From Tetragonia tetragonoides (lineage: Eukaryota; Streptophyta; Magnoliopsida; Caryophyllales; Aizoaceae): 64,000 nucleotides of DNA. The DNA is taken from contig CM076140.1 of NCBI GenBank assembly GCA_038025085.1, positions 39,369,501-39,433,500 of the forward strand. Reading direction: 5' to 3'. The notes under the pieces were generated by a model that saw only the letters and a list, made by a program, of their open reading frames with translations, was not told the origin of the DNA and searched no databases. Shown here one piece after another: positions 10,814 to 21,054 of the stretch; within the stretch, counting starts at the first letter, position 1, and every line of letters starts with the position of its first letter. The translations under genes and the position numbers were made by a program.

Positions 10814-11300
10814 AAGCTGAAAAGAAGAAGCCTTGGGCGCCAAGAAAACTGTTCCAGCGGTTTTGAGCCTTGGGCGCTAGGTAATCAGTTGTTCAGTTCT
10901 ATTTCGTTTAGTATTCCCTTTATTAGTTAGAATATGTTTAGGAGAGTAATAATCTGATTGTTATTAGTATTAGAAGTCCATTAGGTATTAGGAAAGATGT
11001 TAGTTAGTCCGTTTTACAATTGTAGTCAGTTTTGTAGTTAGTTTCCTATTCGGACTAGGATTAGGATTCCGAATAGCTTTAGATTTTCTTTGTCTATAAA
11101 TAGGGGAGAGCTTTGCTATTGTAAACTCGTGCTTTGATGATTAATTATTGAATACGTGAGTATTTACCCCTCAAACTGAGTGATTCAGGTTGAAACCCTT
11201 ACGAGCGATTCGTGAGTTGTTCTTGAGTGATTCTTGAACAAGATCCCTTTGTGTGATACTATCAAAGGTTAATTTCCGTTTTGTTACTTATTTCACATCA
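10639..11300 (+). repeat. 3' LTR of the CRM-like gypsy element
   Basis: This 662-bp LTR is almost identical to 5,486-6,147. The TATA motif is at 11,094-11,103. It holds the last part of gag-pol, with the stop codon ending at 10,813. Confidence 0.93.
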
Positions 11301-11305
11301 CCATA

Positions 11306-11602
11306 CTTCCTTTCCAGAGCATCCCAAATTTCCTTAGCACTAGCATACTTCATATAAATATCAAGCAAAGCATTGGTTATGTAGTACAACAACATTCCTT
11401 TACACACCTTATCATCCTTAGCATACTTAGTCTCATAATCAGTCTTAGCAGGTTCTTCAGAAGGAACAGACTTATCATCAAGCACATAACCAACATTAAT
11501 TTGATCTAAATAAAAACGCATCCTAATAGCCCAACGCTTATAGTTTTTACCATCCAAAGCCTCAATCTTAGACATGTCAGGAATAACCATTCTAGTAGAC
11601 AT
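11306..11602 (-). pseudogene. copia gag N-terminus, cut off by the gypsy insertion
   Basis: The frame starts at 11,602, about 30 bases inside the 5' LTR boundary, and runs to the CCATA target duplication. It contains the copia gag (UBN2-type) pattern: LDGKNYKRWAIRMRFYL near residue 15 and KEIWDALERKYG near residue 90. The rest of gag continues at 5,485 and below. The space between the 5' LTR and this ATG is very short, and I see no standard primer-binding site in it. Confidence 0.82.
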
Positions 11603-11631
11603 GATTGAATATACTAAATCGTCTTTTAGAT

Positions 11632-12333
11632 TGTTGGAAATATAGGTGTATATTCAATCAATAAAACAGAAAGATCTTACTTGCAACACTTATTGTGCCG
11701 TGGACAGACCACTGTCCTAAAAGACGATTTCACCTAGCCCCGGTGCAAGCTTCTAATGGCGGTCGTCCTCCAGGATTAACACAACTCCGATCACAGCGTG
11801 CACTCACAGTGCACGGATAGAGTAACAGTAACGACTTGCTCAAACCAGAAACATTTTAGAGAGTTTTGTAAGTAGAAAATCGATGGAGAAAAGAGAGAGG
11901 ATTTTTCGGTGTGCCAAATCAGTTTTGCAAAGCTGATTTTATAGAAGAAAATTAGCTAGTAGTCTGAACCATCAATTCTGGAAAACGAAAATAATAATTG
12001 CTATTTTACATAGAAACCATTGACAATCAGTTTTGAAGACCAAAACAATTTCATGAATGCCCAACACAATAAATAAGGGAAGACTTTGTTGAAGTAACAA
12101 TTTCCGATGCAATTTAGATAAACTTTGTGTAAAAAGATAATAACCCTCGCCCGGCCCCCCGGACAACGGCATCACGCATGTGTGGTGGTCCATACTTTTC
12201 CCTTTTCTCTTATTCAAAGTCTAAAAGAAAACCCACATATATAAACCAAGTTACTTTTTGTTTTCTCACCAATGTAGGACAAAAACCTTTTATAAAACAA
12301 TTTTACTTCACATTTTGAAGCTTTCATCCAACA
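11632..12333 (-). repeat. 5' LTR of the copia element
   Basis: It is 702 bp and matches 548-1,238. A TATA-like TTTATATATG lies on the minus strand near 12,236-12,245. Confidence 0.88.
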
Positions 12334-12409
12334 GTTCGCCATATATCCTTGCATCCTCCACGCGAAATTCAACCACTTTGACCGTCTTAGACGCGATGGG
12401 CTCAACGAC
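12334..12409 (-). pseudogene. proximal part of the aerolysin-like exon of the lectin gene
   Basis: An acceptor CTTGAACAG ends at 12,410. The exon then reads open down to the GTTCG target duplication at 12,334-12,338 and continues in the same phase at 542. The preceding exon ends at 12,778 after a complete codon, which fits this phase-0 start. It encodes the linker into the aerolysin-like module. Confidence 0.7.
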
Positions 12410-12546
12410 CTGTTCAAGATACAAGAGTCAAGACCCAGAAATTACAAAATCTCTTCGGTATTCTACCATCATGTCACTAACAACCTACCTGCAAGTCTGC
12501 AACTGACGACTCTGTTTTCTTAGATTTAATAAAATAAACTTTTAAA

Positions 12547-12548
<2 letters not shown>

Positions 12549-12617
<69 letters not shown>
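12549..12617. repeat. (AAT)n microsatellite
   Basis: About 23 uninterrupted ATA/AAT units lie within the 368-bp intron between the last agglutinin exon and the aerolysin-like exon. The reverse frame gives an artefactual poly-leucine open frame. Confidence 0.95.
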
Positions 12618-12777
12618 GACTGTCTTTTCATAATCTTTTGTGAGACGCGGGTCTTTTTCAATGAAATAAGGGTCATTGCTTATCAAAAGTGACCCCACAT
12701 TTCTAAAGCATGATCCCACATTTTGGTGAATTGGTCTCACACAAGACTTTAATAATAATGAGTAATAATAAACTAAC

Positions 12778-13440
12778 CTGCAGTCGAGCGTCCATTGTGA
12801 TGGTGTTGGCGGAAGCATTCAAGCAATTTTCCTTATGATCAGCCGTCAGTCTTTTGCAGAATTGGTGGTTGGTTAGGTTATGAAGAGCGATAACATTGCC
12901 ATCATCAACCATAACTGCCTGAAACTGTATCAGTATACAAAGCTCCGGTATTAGTGGAATCAGCCCAAATCCAGTCAGGGCTGCTTAGTCTCCAAAATTT
13001 CCCAAAATAAGTATTCTTAAAATGATAGTTTCCATCTACGGTAGGGTAAACCTCATGTAGAATCTGACTGGAACCAATATCCGTAGTTCCGAATTGTAGG
13101 TATGGCAAATTATTTTTGTTATAAGCCTTGAGGTAATTCTTAAGGTCGCCCATGAATGCTACCCGCTTGGGAAGAACCACCAGACCCGTAATCAACCATT
13201 GTAGATATAGCTATTGCTGAACAGTCGGTGTTGACAGTCAAGGTGAATAACAAAGTTTCTTTATCAATCACAGTCGTTAAGGAGTGGACATAAACTCCCG
13301 TTTGCATATGAGTAAAAACGACACCAGTAGCTCCTGCACCATCATCAAAAATTTTGGGCTTCAACAATGTGCAATTCCTTGCCGATATGTCTTCAACCTG
13401 CTCAGGAGCTCCTGCGACTATATTGTCATTATTATCATCC
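12778..13440 (-). pseudogene. amaranthin-type lectin gene, exon with the end of agglutinin domain 1 and domain 2; two frameshifts
   Basis: On the minus strand an acceptor (TTTACAG) ends at 13,441 and a donor CAG|GTTAGT begins at 12,777. The translation follows the agglutinin (Pfam amaranthin-type) pattern: CTLLKPKIFDD in the first part, then LPYLQFGTTD and FGKFWRLSSPDWIWADS typical of the second beta-trefoil repeat, then a C-terminal NVIALHNL and FCKRL segment. The three segments lie in three different frames. Changes fall near 13,160-13,190 and near 12,912-12,930, each needing a shift of one base in the same direction. The gene is expected to be non-functional even without the retrotransposon, unless these are sequencing errors. 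Confidence 0.78.
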
Positions 13441-14987
13441 CTGTAAATTGTAATTTGTACATTCATTAGCCGTATTAATCACTAGTATAACTTCTTCTTT
13501 TTTCTCTTTTTTTTTGGAGTAGTCATTGTAGCTTTTAATTAGTACTTCCTCAGTTTCAAATTGTGCTTACGGCTTGAATTTGCATAGTTTTCGAGACAAA
13601 ATTTTGACCATTAATAACTCTAACTATATAAATATTTTAATTATAAAAAGTTGATATTGTGACAATATAATTAAAAATGAATATAACAATTGTAATTTGA
13701 TCTTGTAAATCTTCATATATTTTTCATAAATCAATAGTCAAATTTTGTGAACTTTGACTCAATAAGTCAAGCAGGAATCTCAATTTAAAATGAATGGAGT
13801 ACTAGGTACATATTAGTGATTGGACTACTATAATCTTTGAAAAGATTGGTACATACAAGGTTTTATTTTTAATTTATTATAGTAAAAGGTTTGAATCAAA
13901 TACTAGAATACGTGGAAAGCTAGTGAATAAGGCCTCTTTAATCAATCCATCCAATAAACCCCTTATCTCACAAAGACCAAAATAATAATAAAAAGTAAAA
14001 TAAAATGTCGAGGTATTAGAGGGATTAATTGTGAGAGTTTAATTGGAGGGATTGATTGGAGAGGATCTTACCTTGTAAAGAAGGTACCAGACTAGTGGGG
14101 TATGCATCATGTAGTAGGCTTTTTATTTTTACAAAAACTTATTTAAGACGATCTTGTCGTGGCTTTTGGTAAGATGATGGTCACTTTTTAGTGGAAGAAA
14201 GGTTATAATTCATAATTAGTGACCCTTACATTTTTAAATAGTGATCCTCATTTTTCTGTGAGTTTATCCTTTAAATTTGAAAATTTCATATTAAACACTA
14301 CTTTTTCAGTGTGTTGTTGAAAATAATTTTAAAAGAGCTAACCTACTCTCTCTGTCTCATAATTTTGTTATAGTTTGCTTTTTCCACAATCTCCAGTACA
14401 CCAGTATGACCATTTACAAATCGTAAATATGTATATAAAAATTAGAAAAATATGATTTTTCAATGCAAAATGAATCTAATAAGAGTACTTTATGTTTTAA
14501 ACTGTTATAATAAATGTTCATCAAATAATGGTCAAAATTTAGGAACTTTGACCATCAAAAAGCAAATAACAATGTAATTATGAAACTGATGGAGCACTAC
14601 TTTAGGCCTTTAGCCAATAGCCTAGTATGTTTTTCTTTGGTGCGAATAGCCTAGTATATATTAAAATGGGAATTGATAAACGTAAATTGCAAAATACTAA
14701 ATGCAAACTTTTTTCCCGCAATATCCCTAACAAGTTTGTCACTGTTGATGCCCTCCCTTCTCTCTCTATCAATTCTCCCTTTCCTATATATAAATAAATA
14801 AACACAATTGAAAACAATCAACTCCTCCCTCTGTCAACAACAGCCAACCCCACCCCCCCAAAAAAAAAAAAAAAACAAACTACCGGGTCACACACCAGCG
14901 CCCCCCCTAGACCCAGCTCATCCCAAACAACCATACCCATCAGGACCCTCACATCAACCCCCGTCGGCATGGTGGGCTTAACACTTA

Positions 14988-15283
14988 GGTGGTATTTACT
15001 TGTTTGCAATCAAATACTTGCAATGTAATCATTTTATAGGGTAGATGTGAGATGAAAAATGAAGGAGGGGGGAGGAAGGAGATGGGAAAAGTGAGGTTGA
15101 TTACATCATTCAAAGTAATCAACATTACATGGGAAAAGTTGAGCAATTGTGATTACATTGAATGATGCAATCAACCCCACTTTTTCCATCCCTCTCCTCC
15201 CACTCCTTCATTTTTCACGACACATTTACTCAACAAAATGATTACATTGAATTGCATTTGATTGCAAGCAAGTAAACAAGGCC
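14988..15283. mobile_element. Tourist-like (PIF/Harbinger) MITE
   Basis: This 296-bp foldback has two arms of about 90 bases that are inverted copies. Outer ends read GGTGGTATTTACTTG on the left and GGCCTTGTTTACTTG on the right (reverse complement). The 3-bp duplication TTA lies at 14,985-14,987 and 15,284-15,286. Length, GGCC-type ends and TTA target fit the Tourist class. No coding capacity. Confidence 0.8.
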
Positions 15284-15440
15284 TTAGTGTGAGGTTGTTA
15301 GAGGAGAGGGGGGGCAGTAGAGTATCCTGAACAGCGGATTGGAGTAACTGGGGAAGGACCGAAGCAAAGATATAAAGGGCATTTAGTAATTTTTGGGGTA
15401 CTTCGGGAATACTGGAGAGAAGCGGTACTGCAGAGGATCC

Positions 15441-16004
15441 TTATCCCACCTATATATAAACCCTAAAGTTTGACAATTAAAGCATTTCAAATTCAAAATT
15501 CATTGATTACCTGAATATTATCATTAATTTTATCAAAATATTATCTTCATCAAAAAAATCATCCATGTTAATTAGAATTCACGTTTTTCTACAATGAACA
15601 AAAGGAAAATATAGGGAGATTTGAGAAGAAAAAGAATAATAAGGAAAAAGTTGCCTTGAGAAAAGGGTACTTTAAAATTATTATAACAAAAAAAATTTCG
15701 TTTAATGTTAAGCAATTTCGTTTTATCCCACCTATATATAAACCCTAAAGCTTGACAATTAAAACATTTCAAATTCAAAATTCATTGATTACCTGAATAT
15801 TATCATTAATTTATCAAAATATTATCTTCATCAAAAGAATCATACATGTTAATTAGAATTCACGTTTTTCTACAATGAACAAAAGGAAAATATAGGGAGA
15901 TTTGAGAGGAAAAAGAATAATAAGGAAACAGTTGCCTTGAGAAAAGGGTACTTTAAAAAGTATTATTATAAAAGGATTTTCGTTTAATGTTAAGCAATTA
16001 GTTT
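15441..16004. repeat. tandem duplication of a 282-bp unit
   Basis: 15,441-15,722 and 15,723-16,004 are direct copies starting TTATCCCACCTATATATAAACC. They differ by small substitutions and indels. Each contains a TATATATAAA motif, but no gene follows it. Confidence 0.88.
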
Positions 16005-16019
16005 TATAAATATTTTTTT

Positions 16020-16206
16020 TGGGTTCACACCAAGAGTATCTATCGTAAACTACAATGACTATCTTTCTGTGTGACTTGTAGGTATTACCTCAAAGGGTGG
16101 GACATCTTGCCAAGGGATTTAAGGTTGCTCCATGCTTAAGGCAAGATTCGCACCCTCGATCTTGGTTAAAAATGAATAAATCGCTATCACTCAACTACAC
16201 CCCTTA
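16020..16206 (-). mobile_element. tRNA-derived SINE-like element
   Basis: Read on the minus strand, a box A-like TAGTTGAGTGA (16,187-16,197) is followed 33 bases later by a box B-like GGTGCGAATCTTG (16,142-16,154). This is the layout of the RNA polymerase III promoter of plant SINEs. No clear tail or target duplication was seen, so the limits are approximate. Confidence 0.5.
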
Positions 16207-16599
16207 GTTCCATTTTATAAATATCTAAAAAGTATGTAAATTGTGGTTCGATGAAGTGGGTTTGTTTTTTTTAGATTTGGGTGTTAGAGTACTCTTAGTG
16301 ATTTGGTGATTAAATCTAGAAGTTACTTTCCTTAAAAAAACAAGGAAAGAAAAAAGAAAAAAGAAGAAATTACTTAGCTCCCGTTCTATGCCTTGTATAG
16401 TCGGTGAAGCAGTACTACCTCCCACTTTTTATTACTCCATGAATGAAAATGTTCATAGAATTAATCACATTAATCTTTTGTCTCCCTCCTTTCAATCAAA
16501 TCTAGCATGTGTAGTGAGTACATTTAGATGTATGTAAACTTACCATACAGACTTAGCTAATAACATTTAGTGGAAACTAAATTGATGATCGTTGAAGGT

Positions 16600-16745
16600 T
16601 CATTCAATAGCGCAGTGGCACAGGCCTCCTGTTCCCATAGGCATGCCCCGAGTTCGAATCTTCATACTGTCCCCCTTATCTACTTTGTGCAGACTATAAA
16701 AGAGGCTCAATCAGCCCCACCTTCAAAAAATTAAAAAAAAAATTA
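16600..16745 (+). mobile_element. tRNA-derived SINE
   Basis: Box A TAGCGCAGTGG (16,608-16,618) matches the polymerase III consensus, box B GAGTTCGAATCTT (16,650-16,662) follows at the usual distance, and the element ends in an A-rich tail near 16,724-16,742. It sits in intron 1 of the lectin gene, in the opposite orientation. Target duplications were not identified. Confidence 0.7.
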
Positions 16746-17049
16746 TAAACAAATATTTATAATAAATGTAATACTTATTTATAAAGAAAAAAAAAATTTC
16801 TAAAGGTTCGCAAATAGTAAATAAAAGGTTCATAAGTACTAAGTGTAAGTTTCATAAAGAATAATTTAATGGTTTGATCAACACATCATAGGTACATAAA
16901 ATTTATCTAACAGTGCGTAGAAGATAATCTTATAGTTCATAATTAACAAATTATTTATTCCTTTTAAGTTTATAGGAGTATATATTTGGATGAAGCCCAT
17001 CAAGGTGGTAAATCACGTTAATAAAATACCATTATTGAACTATTGTAGG

Positions 17050-17287
17050 AAATACCATATAAAAAGCATAAATTATGGCGAACCCAATACTTGTTGCTGC
17101 TACAGCTTCGTATGTGTATTAGGCCTCCTCCACACTTGGCAGGTTCCACAACGAATTTTGCGGCTGGGTCAAGTACTGGGATACAGTGTTGGAGTAAATA
17201 CCCTTCAGTCCTGCTCATGCATCCCAAGTACTTTAATGGATTACCCGCCATAGTCGTCTTGAGAGCCAATAACGTAGGCAACGTCAT
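17050..17287 (-). pseudogene. amaranthin-type lectin gene, exon 1 (first agglutinin domain)
   Basis: From an ATG at 17,287 the translation follows the start of the first agglutinin beta-trefoil: LPTLLALK, then KYLGC, then FVVEPAKCGGGLIHIRS and SNKYWVR. This part is intact and has no signal peptide, as is usual for nucleocytoplasmic amaranthin-type lectins. It is the first exon of the gene that continues at 13,440. A TATA box lies 84 bases upstream of the ATG. The 3' limit is approximate. Confidence 0.75.
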
Positions 17288-17370
17288 TTCTTTTGATTTT
17301 CTCTCCCTCTTTACTTTCTAAGACCTTAAGCTCTTATGCTTTCTATTATGGCTTCTTAATTGGTACTCTC

Positions 17371-17380
17371 TATTTATAGG
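17371..17380 (-). promoter_or_regulatory. TATA box of the lectin gene
   Basis: CCTATAAATA on the minus strand lies 84 bases upstream of the start codon at 17,287. The 5' leader between them is purine-rich. A LINE insertion begins only about 200 bases further upstream. Confidence 0.6.
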
Positions 17381-17727
17381 AAAATGCACACCCTTATCGA
17401 CAAATCTTCTATTGTTTTTTTTTTTTTGGTGCAAAACAAATACTCTATTTTTAATTTAATATTTTCCCAATCAATATCAACTTATTGGGTCTAGGTGGCA
17501 CATTTTTTGCAAGGATTGGGATATGTTCCTTCTGCTTGTATTTCATTTTCAACGCCATTAGTTCTTTACATATTCCTTTTCAAAAAAGGAGTAAGTTTTT
17601 GGAAAATGGTGAGTATATATTCCATTCACAAAGGTATGCTAATGTAGCATCCTGAAAAAAACCTATGTACAAGTACTGTTATATCTACCATGAAAGTAGA
17701 TATATAGAGGGATTATACAGTTTCTAT

Positions 17728-20700
17728 CTATACAAAAGCATTCTCCAAAAGCCTATTTATCTCCTTATTGTCATACACTTTGTGAAGCCTTATACAAACT
17801 GTATGCTGGATATACGACACCACCTGCTGCACACTTCTCCTCTGTTCTCGAACAAAGATTTAATTTCTCTCACGCCAAAGTTCATAAATTGTGGCTGCAA
17901 AGGCTACTCGTCTAACTCTCTGTTGAATGCGTTTTCCCCTTTGGTGTTGAATAAACCAACTGACTTCACGCCTGATACTCCAGGGTTGTCTTGTGAGTCC
18001 CAGCCAAAGTAGAATATGTTGCCAAACTGCTTTGGAATAGGGGCAGGAAAAAAAAAGATGAGCAGTTGTCTCAGAGTTATGACAACACAGATAGCATTTG
18101 TTTACAATTACCATGCCCCGCTTGTTTAAGTTGTCCTGCGTAGCTAAAGCATTATGTAGTACCATCCATGCAGTAACTCTATGATGAGGTACTATCAGCT
18201 TATCCTTAAGCAAAGACTTCCATCTCACCGTGGCGCCCTGTGAGCGCAACTCTTCATAAGCTTGTCCAATCTGGAACTTCCCTTGTTTGCCCCAAGCTAT
18301 GACCATCTGCTCAGCCAAAAGGACAGAACCACATCTTGCAATAAGCTCATCCCTAAGCTGCAGCAATTTCCTCCAAATCCAAGAGCAAGTTTGCCCTGCT
18401 TGGACAGCCCAAAAACTATCCCTCTTCAAATAATACTGCTGGAACCACTGGCACCACAGGGAGTCACCATGTCCTGCAGCTACCCAAATCCATCTACTAA
18501 TGGCTGCTTTACTCCAACTAAGAAGTTCTTTGATGTTCAAGCCACCTTCTCTACCTGGTTTTGTTATTTTTTGCCAACTAACAAAAACCATTCTTCTTTG
18601 ATCAACCTGGTAGCCCCAAAAGAAATGAAGACAAATCTTTTCAATCTCATGAATGACCTCCTTAGGCAAAATAAAAACTGAGCTCCAAAACACCTGTATG
18701 CTAAACACCACAACATTTATAAGTTGTTGCCTCCCTGCATAGCTAAGAAATCTTGTGGTCCAGTGGCTAACTCTCTTGGTGATCTTGTCAATTAAGGGTC
18801 TACAGAGGCTAGCAGTAAGCCTAGAGGAGGATAAAGGTACACCTAAATAACTGAAAGGTAATTGCCCTTCACAGAAATCAGTAGCTTCTAAAATCTCCTT
18901 CTTCATCTGATCATGTAACCCCCCAAAATATATGCAAGATTTAGTAGTATTTGCATTCATCCCTGACATCATTGCAAATTTATGAAAACAATCAACAGCT
19001 TGACAAACTGAACCCTTATCCCCCCTAGTGAAAACCAATAAGTCATCAGCAAAAGCTACGTGACTTATATTCAATTTACAGCATTTTGGGTGGTATTTAA
19101 ACTGATTTTCAGCAGACAGTTTCTCTAAGCATCCGAGACAACATCTCCATGCATATCACACACAAATAGGGGGAGACAGGATCTCCCTGCCTTAACCCTT
19201 GCTTACCCGCAAAATACCCCACAAGCCCCCCATTGATACTAATTGAGAATTTACGAGTCATCACACATGTCATTATCCACTGAATAAACCCATCAGGAAT
19301 ACCAACCATCTTCAGAGCATTTTTTAGAAACCCCCAGTTTGAGAGTCATATGCCTTCTGTATATCAATTTTAATCATTGCTCTAGGTGATACGTTCTTCC
19401 TCCCATAATGTTTCACAAGCTCATGGGCCAACAAAATATCGTCAAAAATATTCCTACCCTTGATAAAAGCAGCTTGCTCCTTGCCAACTATGAAGCCAGG
19501 AACCCCTTTCAATCTGTTGGCCAAGATATTGGTTATAATCTTGTACACCACATTGCAGCATGCAATGGGTCTATACTCCCTCGCAGTAGCAGGACTCTCA
19601 CCTTTAGGGACAAGGGCAATCACAGTGGCATTAACCTGCCCAAGCAGTTTATTAGCTGCAAAAAAACTCAGAATAGCTTCAGTTACAGCACTCCCTACAA
19701 TACTCCAAGCACCCTTGAAGAAGGCTGAAGTATACCCATCAGGGCCTGGAGCCTTGTCATCTGAGATAGAATCTAGAGCCCTTCTCATTTCCTCACCAGT
19801 TACAGGTTCCATAAGACCCTACTGTATTTTAGCTTCAAGTGTAGGTCCTTCAAAACAATCAGCTTGGAAATCTTGTACCTGCTGCTCCATGCCCATAGGG
19901 CTCTGATAGAAGTCAACAAAATCTTCACTCACCCCCTGAACTACAGTTGTCTGAAACCCATCTTTATTCTGAATGAAAGAAATACAAGCTCGAGCCCGAA
20001 ACTCTTTTACTTTAGCATGAAAATAAGCAGTATTATCATCACCTTTCTTGAGATCTTCAGTTTTTGCCCTTCGATAACTGATATTCAAACTAGCTTGTTT
20101 CATTTTAAGGTACTGAGACGAAGCTGCCCTCTCTTCTTCAATAAGCTGTTGATTCAGTGGTGCAGACTACATAGATTGCTGAACCTAAGATAACTCAATT
20201 CTTACTTTCTCCACCCTCTGCTCCACATTGCTAAAATGCTTCTTATGCAGCCCTCTGAGAACAGGCTTCAATCTCTTGAGTTTAACACACAACAGGTACA
20301 TTTTTCTACCACACTCAGGGTTACTCCAGCTCTCACTAACTAAGGGAATAAAAGGCTCATTACCTAACCAGGCATTTAAAAACATGAAGGGCTTTTTAAT
20401 TTGCTGGCTACCATCTTCAATTGTCACTTTGGCAGGACAGTGATCTGAAATCCCACGAGGTAAGAATTCAGCACTAGCACTCTGGGAACCCATGAACCAA
20501 TGACTATTTCCAAGAATTCTATCCAATTTTCTATACACTCTTTCACTTCTATCTTGTTTATTACACCATGTGAACATACTACCAGTTGAAGGAACATCAG
20601 ATAAGGCAGTAGCTTACAAACAGCCAACAAACTCAGAAATAACACCATAGTCAGGTGAAGAACTCAAGCTCTCATCAGTACCCCTAACTAAATTGAAATC

Positions 20701-21054
20701 ACCAAGCAGTAGCCAAGGTTCATTTATAATAGTTTTCCATTGCCTCATGTCATCCCAGAGGTTTATTCTAGCAGTTCTATCATTAAATGCATATACAAAA
20801 GTACAATAGTAACAAAAAGTACCAAGTTTAGATGAAATTTTACAGTGTATAGCTTGAGCAGACTTACAAATAACCTGCTCATCAGCTTTATTGGCATTCC
20901 AGAGGATCCAAATCCTTCTCAGCTTTTTTCTCCTTGACATGAGTCTCCAAAACACCACAAATATCCACACTTTCTCTTTTTATGAATTTCCTGATTTTCT
21001 CTTGTTTTCCAGGCCTATTCAGGCCCCTTATATTCCATGTTGCAACAATCATTT
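17728..21054 (-). pseudogene. LINE ORF2: endonuclease, reverse transcriptase, zf-RVT
   Basis: A start at 21,054 opens into the endonuclease motif TWNIRGLNRP, so ORF2 overlaps the end of ORF1 by about 40 bases. LLLGDFN lies near 20,690 and SDHCPAK near 20,440. RT follows, with KAPGPDGYTSAFFK near 19,740, GLRQGDPVSPYL near 19,180 and the catalytic VAFADD near 19,050. The C-terminal zinc-binding domain with CYLCCHNSETTAHLFFSC lies near 18,090. The original C-terminus seems to end at a TAG at 17,728-17,730, reached after a frameshift near 17,860. Stops lie near 20,614, 20,185 and 19,819, with frameshifts near 21,000, 19,320 and 19,100. Confidence 0.85.

Larger units (their letters stand above)
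5486..11300 (+). mobile_element. young Ty3/gypsy LTR retrotransposon, chromovirus, probably CRM lineage
   Basis: Both LTRs are 662 bp (5,486-6,147 and 10,639-11,300), start TGATG and end CATCA, and differ by eye at only about four positions. The target duplication CCATA is at 5,481-5,485 and 11,301-11,305. A primer-binding site and a polypurine tract are in place, and the single gag-pol frame is open throughout. It lies inside the gag of the copia element, in the opposite orientation. The near-identical LTRs indicate a recent insertion. CRM lineage is inferred from the RT and protease sequence style and from the reading frame running into the 3' LTR; a tree would be needed to fix it. Confidence 0.93.
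548..12333 (-). mobile_element. Ty1/copia LTR retrotransposon (Tork/TNT1-like), containing a nested gypsy element
   Basis: LTRs at 548-1,238 and 11,632-12,333 share TGTTGGAAATATAGG at one end and ATCCAACA at the other, and the 5-bp target duplication GTTCG lies at 543-547 and 12,334-12,338. Coding direction is minus: gag at 11,602-11,288, then (after a gypsy insertion) gag zinc knuckle, protease, integrase, RT and RNase H down to 1,822. The two LTRs differ at about 15 of the first 250 positions by eye, so this insertion is much older than the gypsy nested inside it. Subtracting the nested element leaves about 5.97 kb, a usual copia length. It lies inside the aerolysin-like exon of a lectin gene. 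The lineage name is a guess from RT similarity. Confidence 0.9.
13441..17050 (-). other. large first intron of the lectin gene (about 3.6 kb)
   Basis: The stretch separates the two agglutinin exons and has no host gene that I can see. It holds a Tourist-like MITE (14,988-15,283), a 282-bp tandem duplication (15,441-16,004) and two SINE-like elements (16,020-16,206 and 16,600-16,745). A C-rich/A-rich low-complexity tract lies near 14,845-14,875. The exact donor is uncertain: GT after AACAA near 17,090 keeps phase with the acceptor, while homology to the family would prefer a slightly longer exon 1. Confidence 0.6.

Noticed and set aside
12477..12818. 113-residue open frame with a long leucine run
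   Set aside because: It is the reverse frame of the (AAT)n microsatellite plus intron sequence; the leucine run is a repeat artefact.
16225..16425. 66-residue frame in the lectin intron
   Set aside because: Low-complexity Phe/Lys-rich translation of T/A-rich DNA, with no support.
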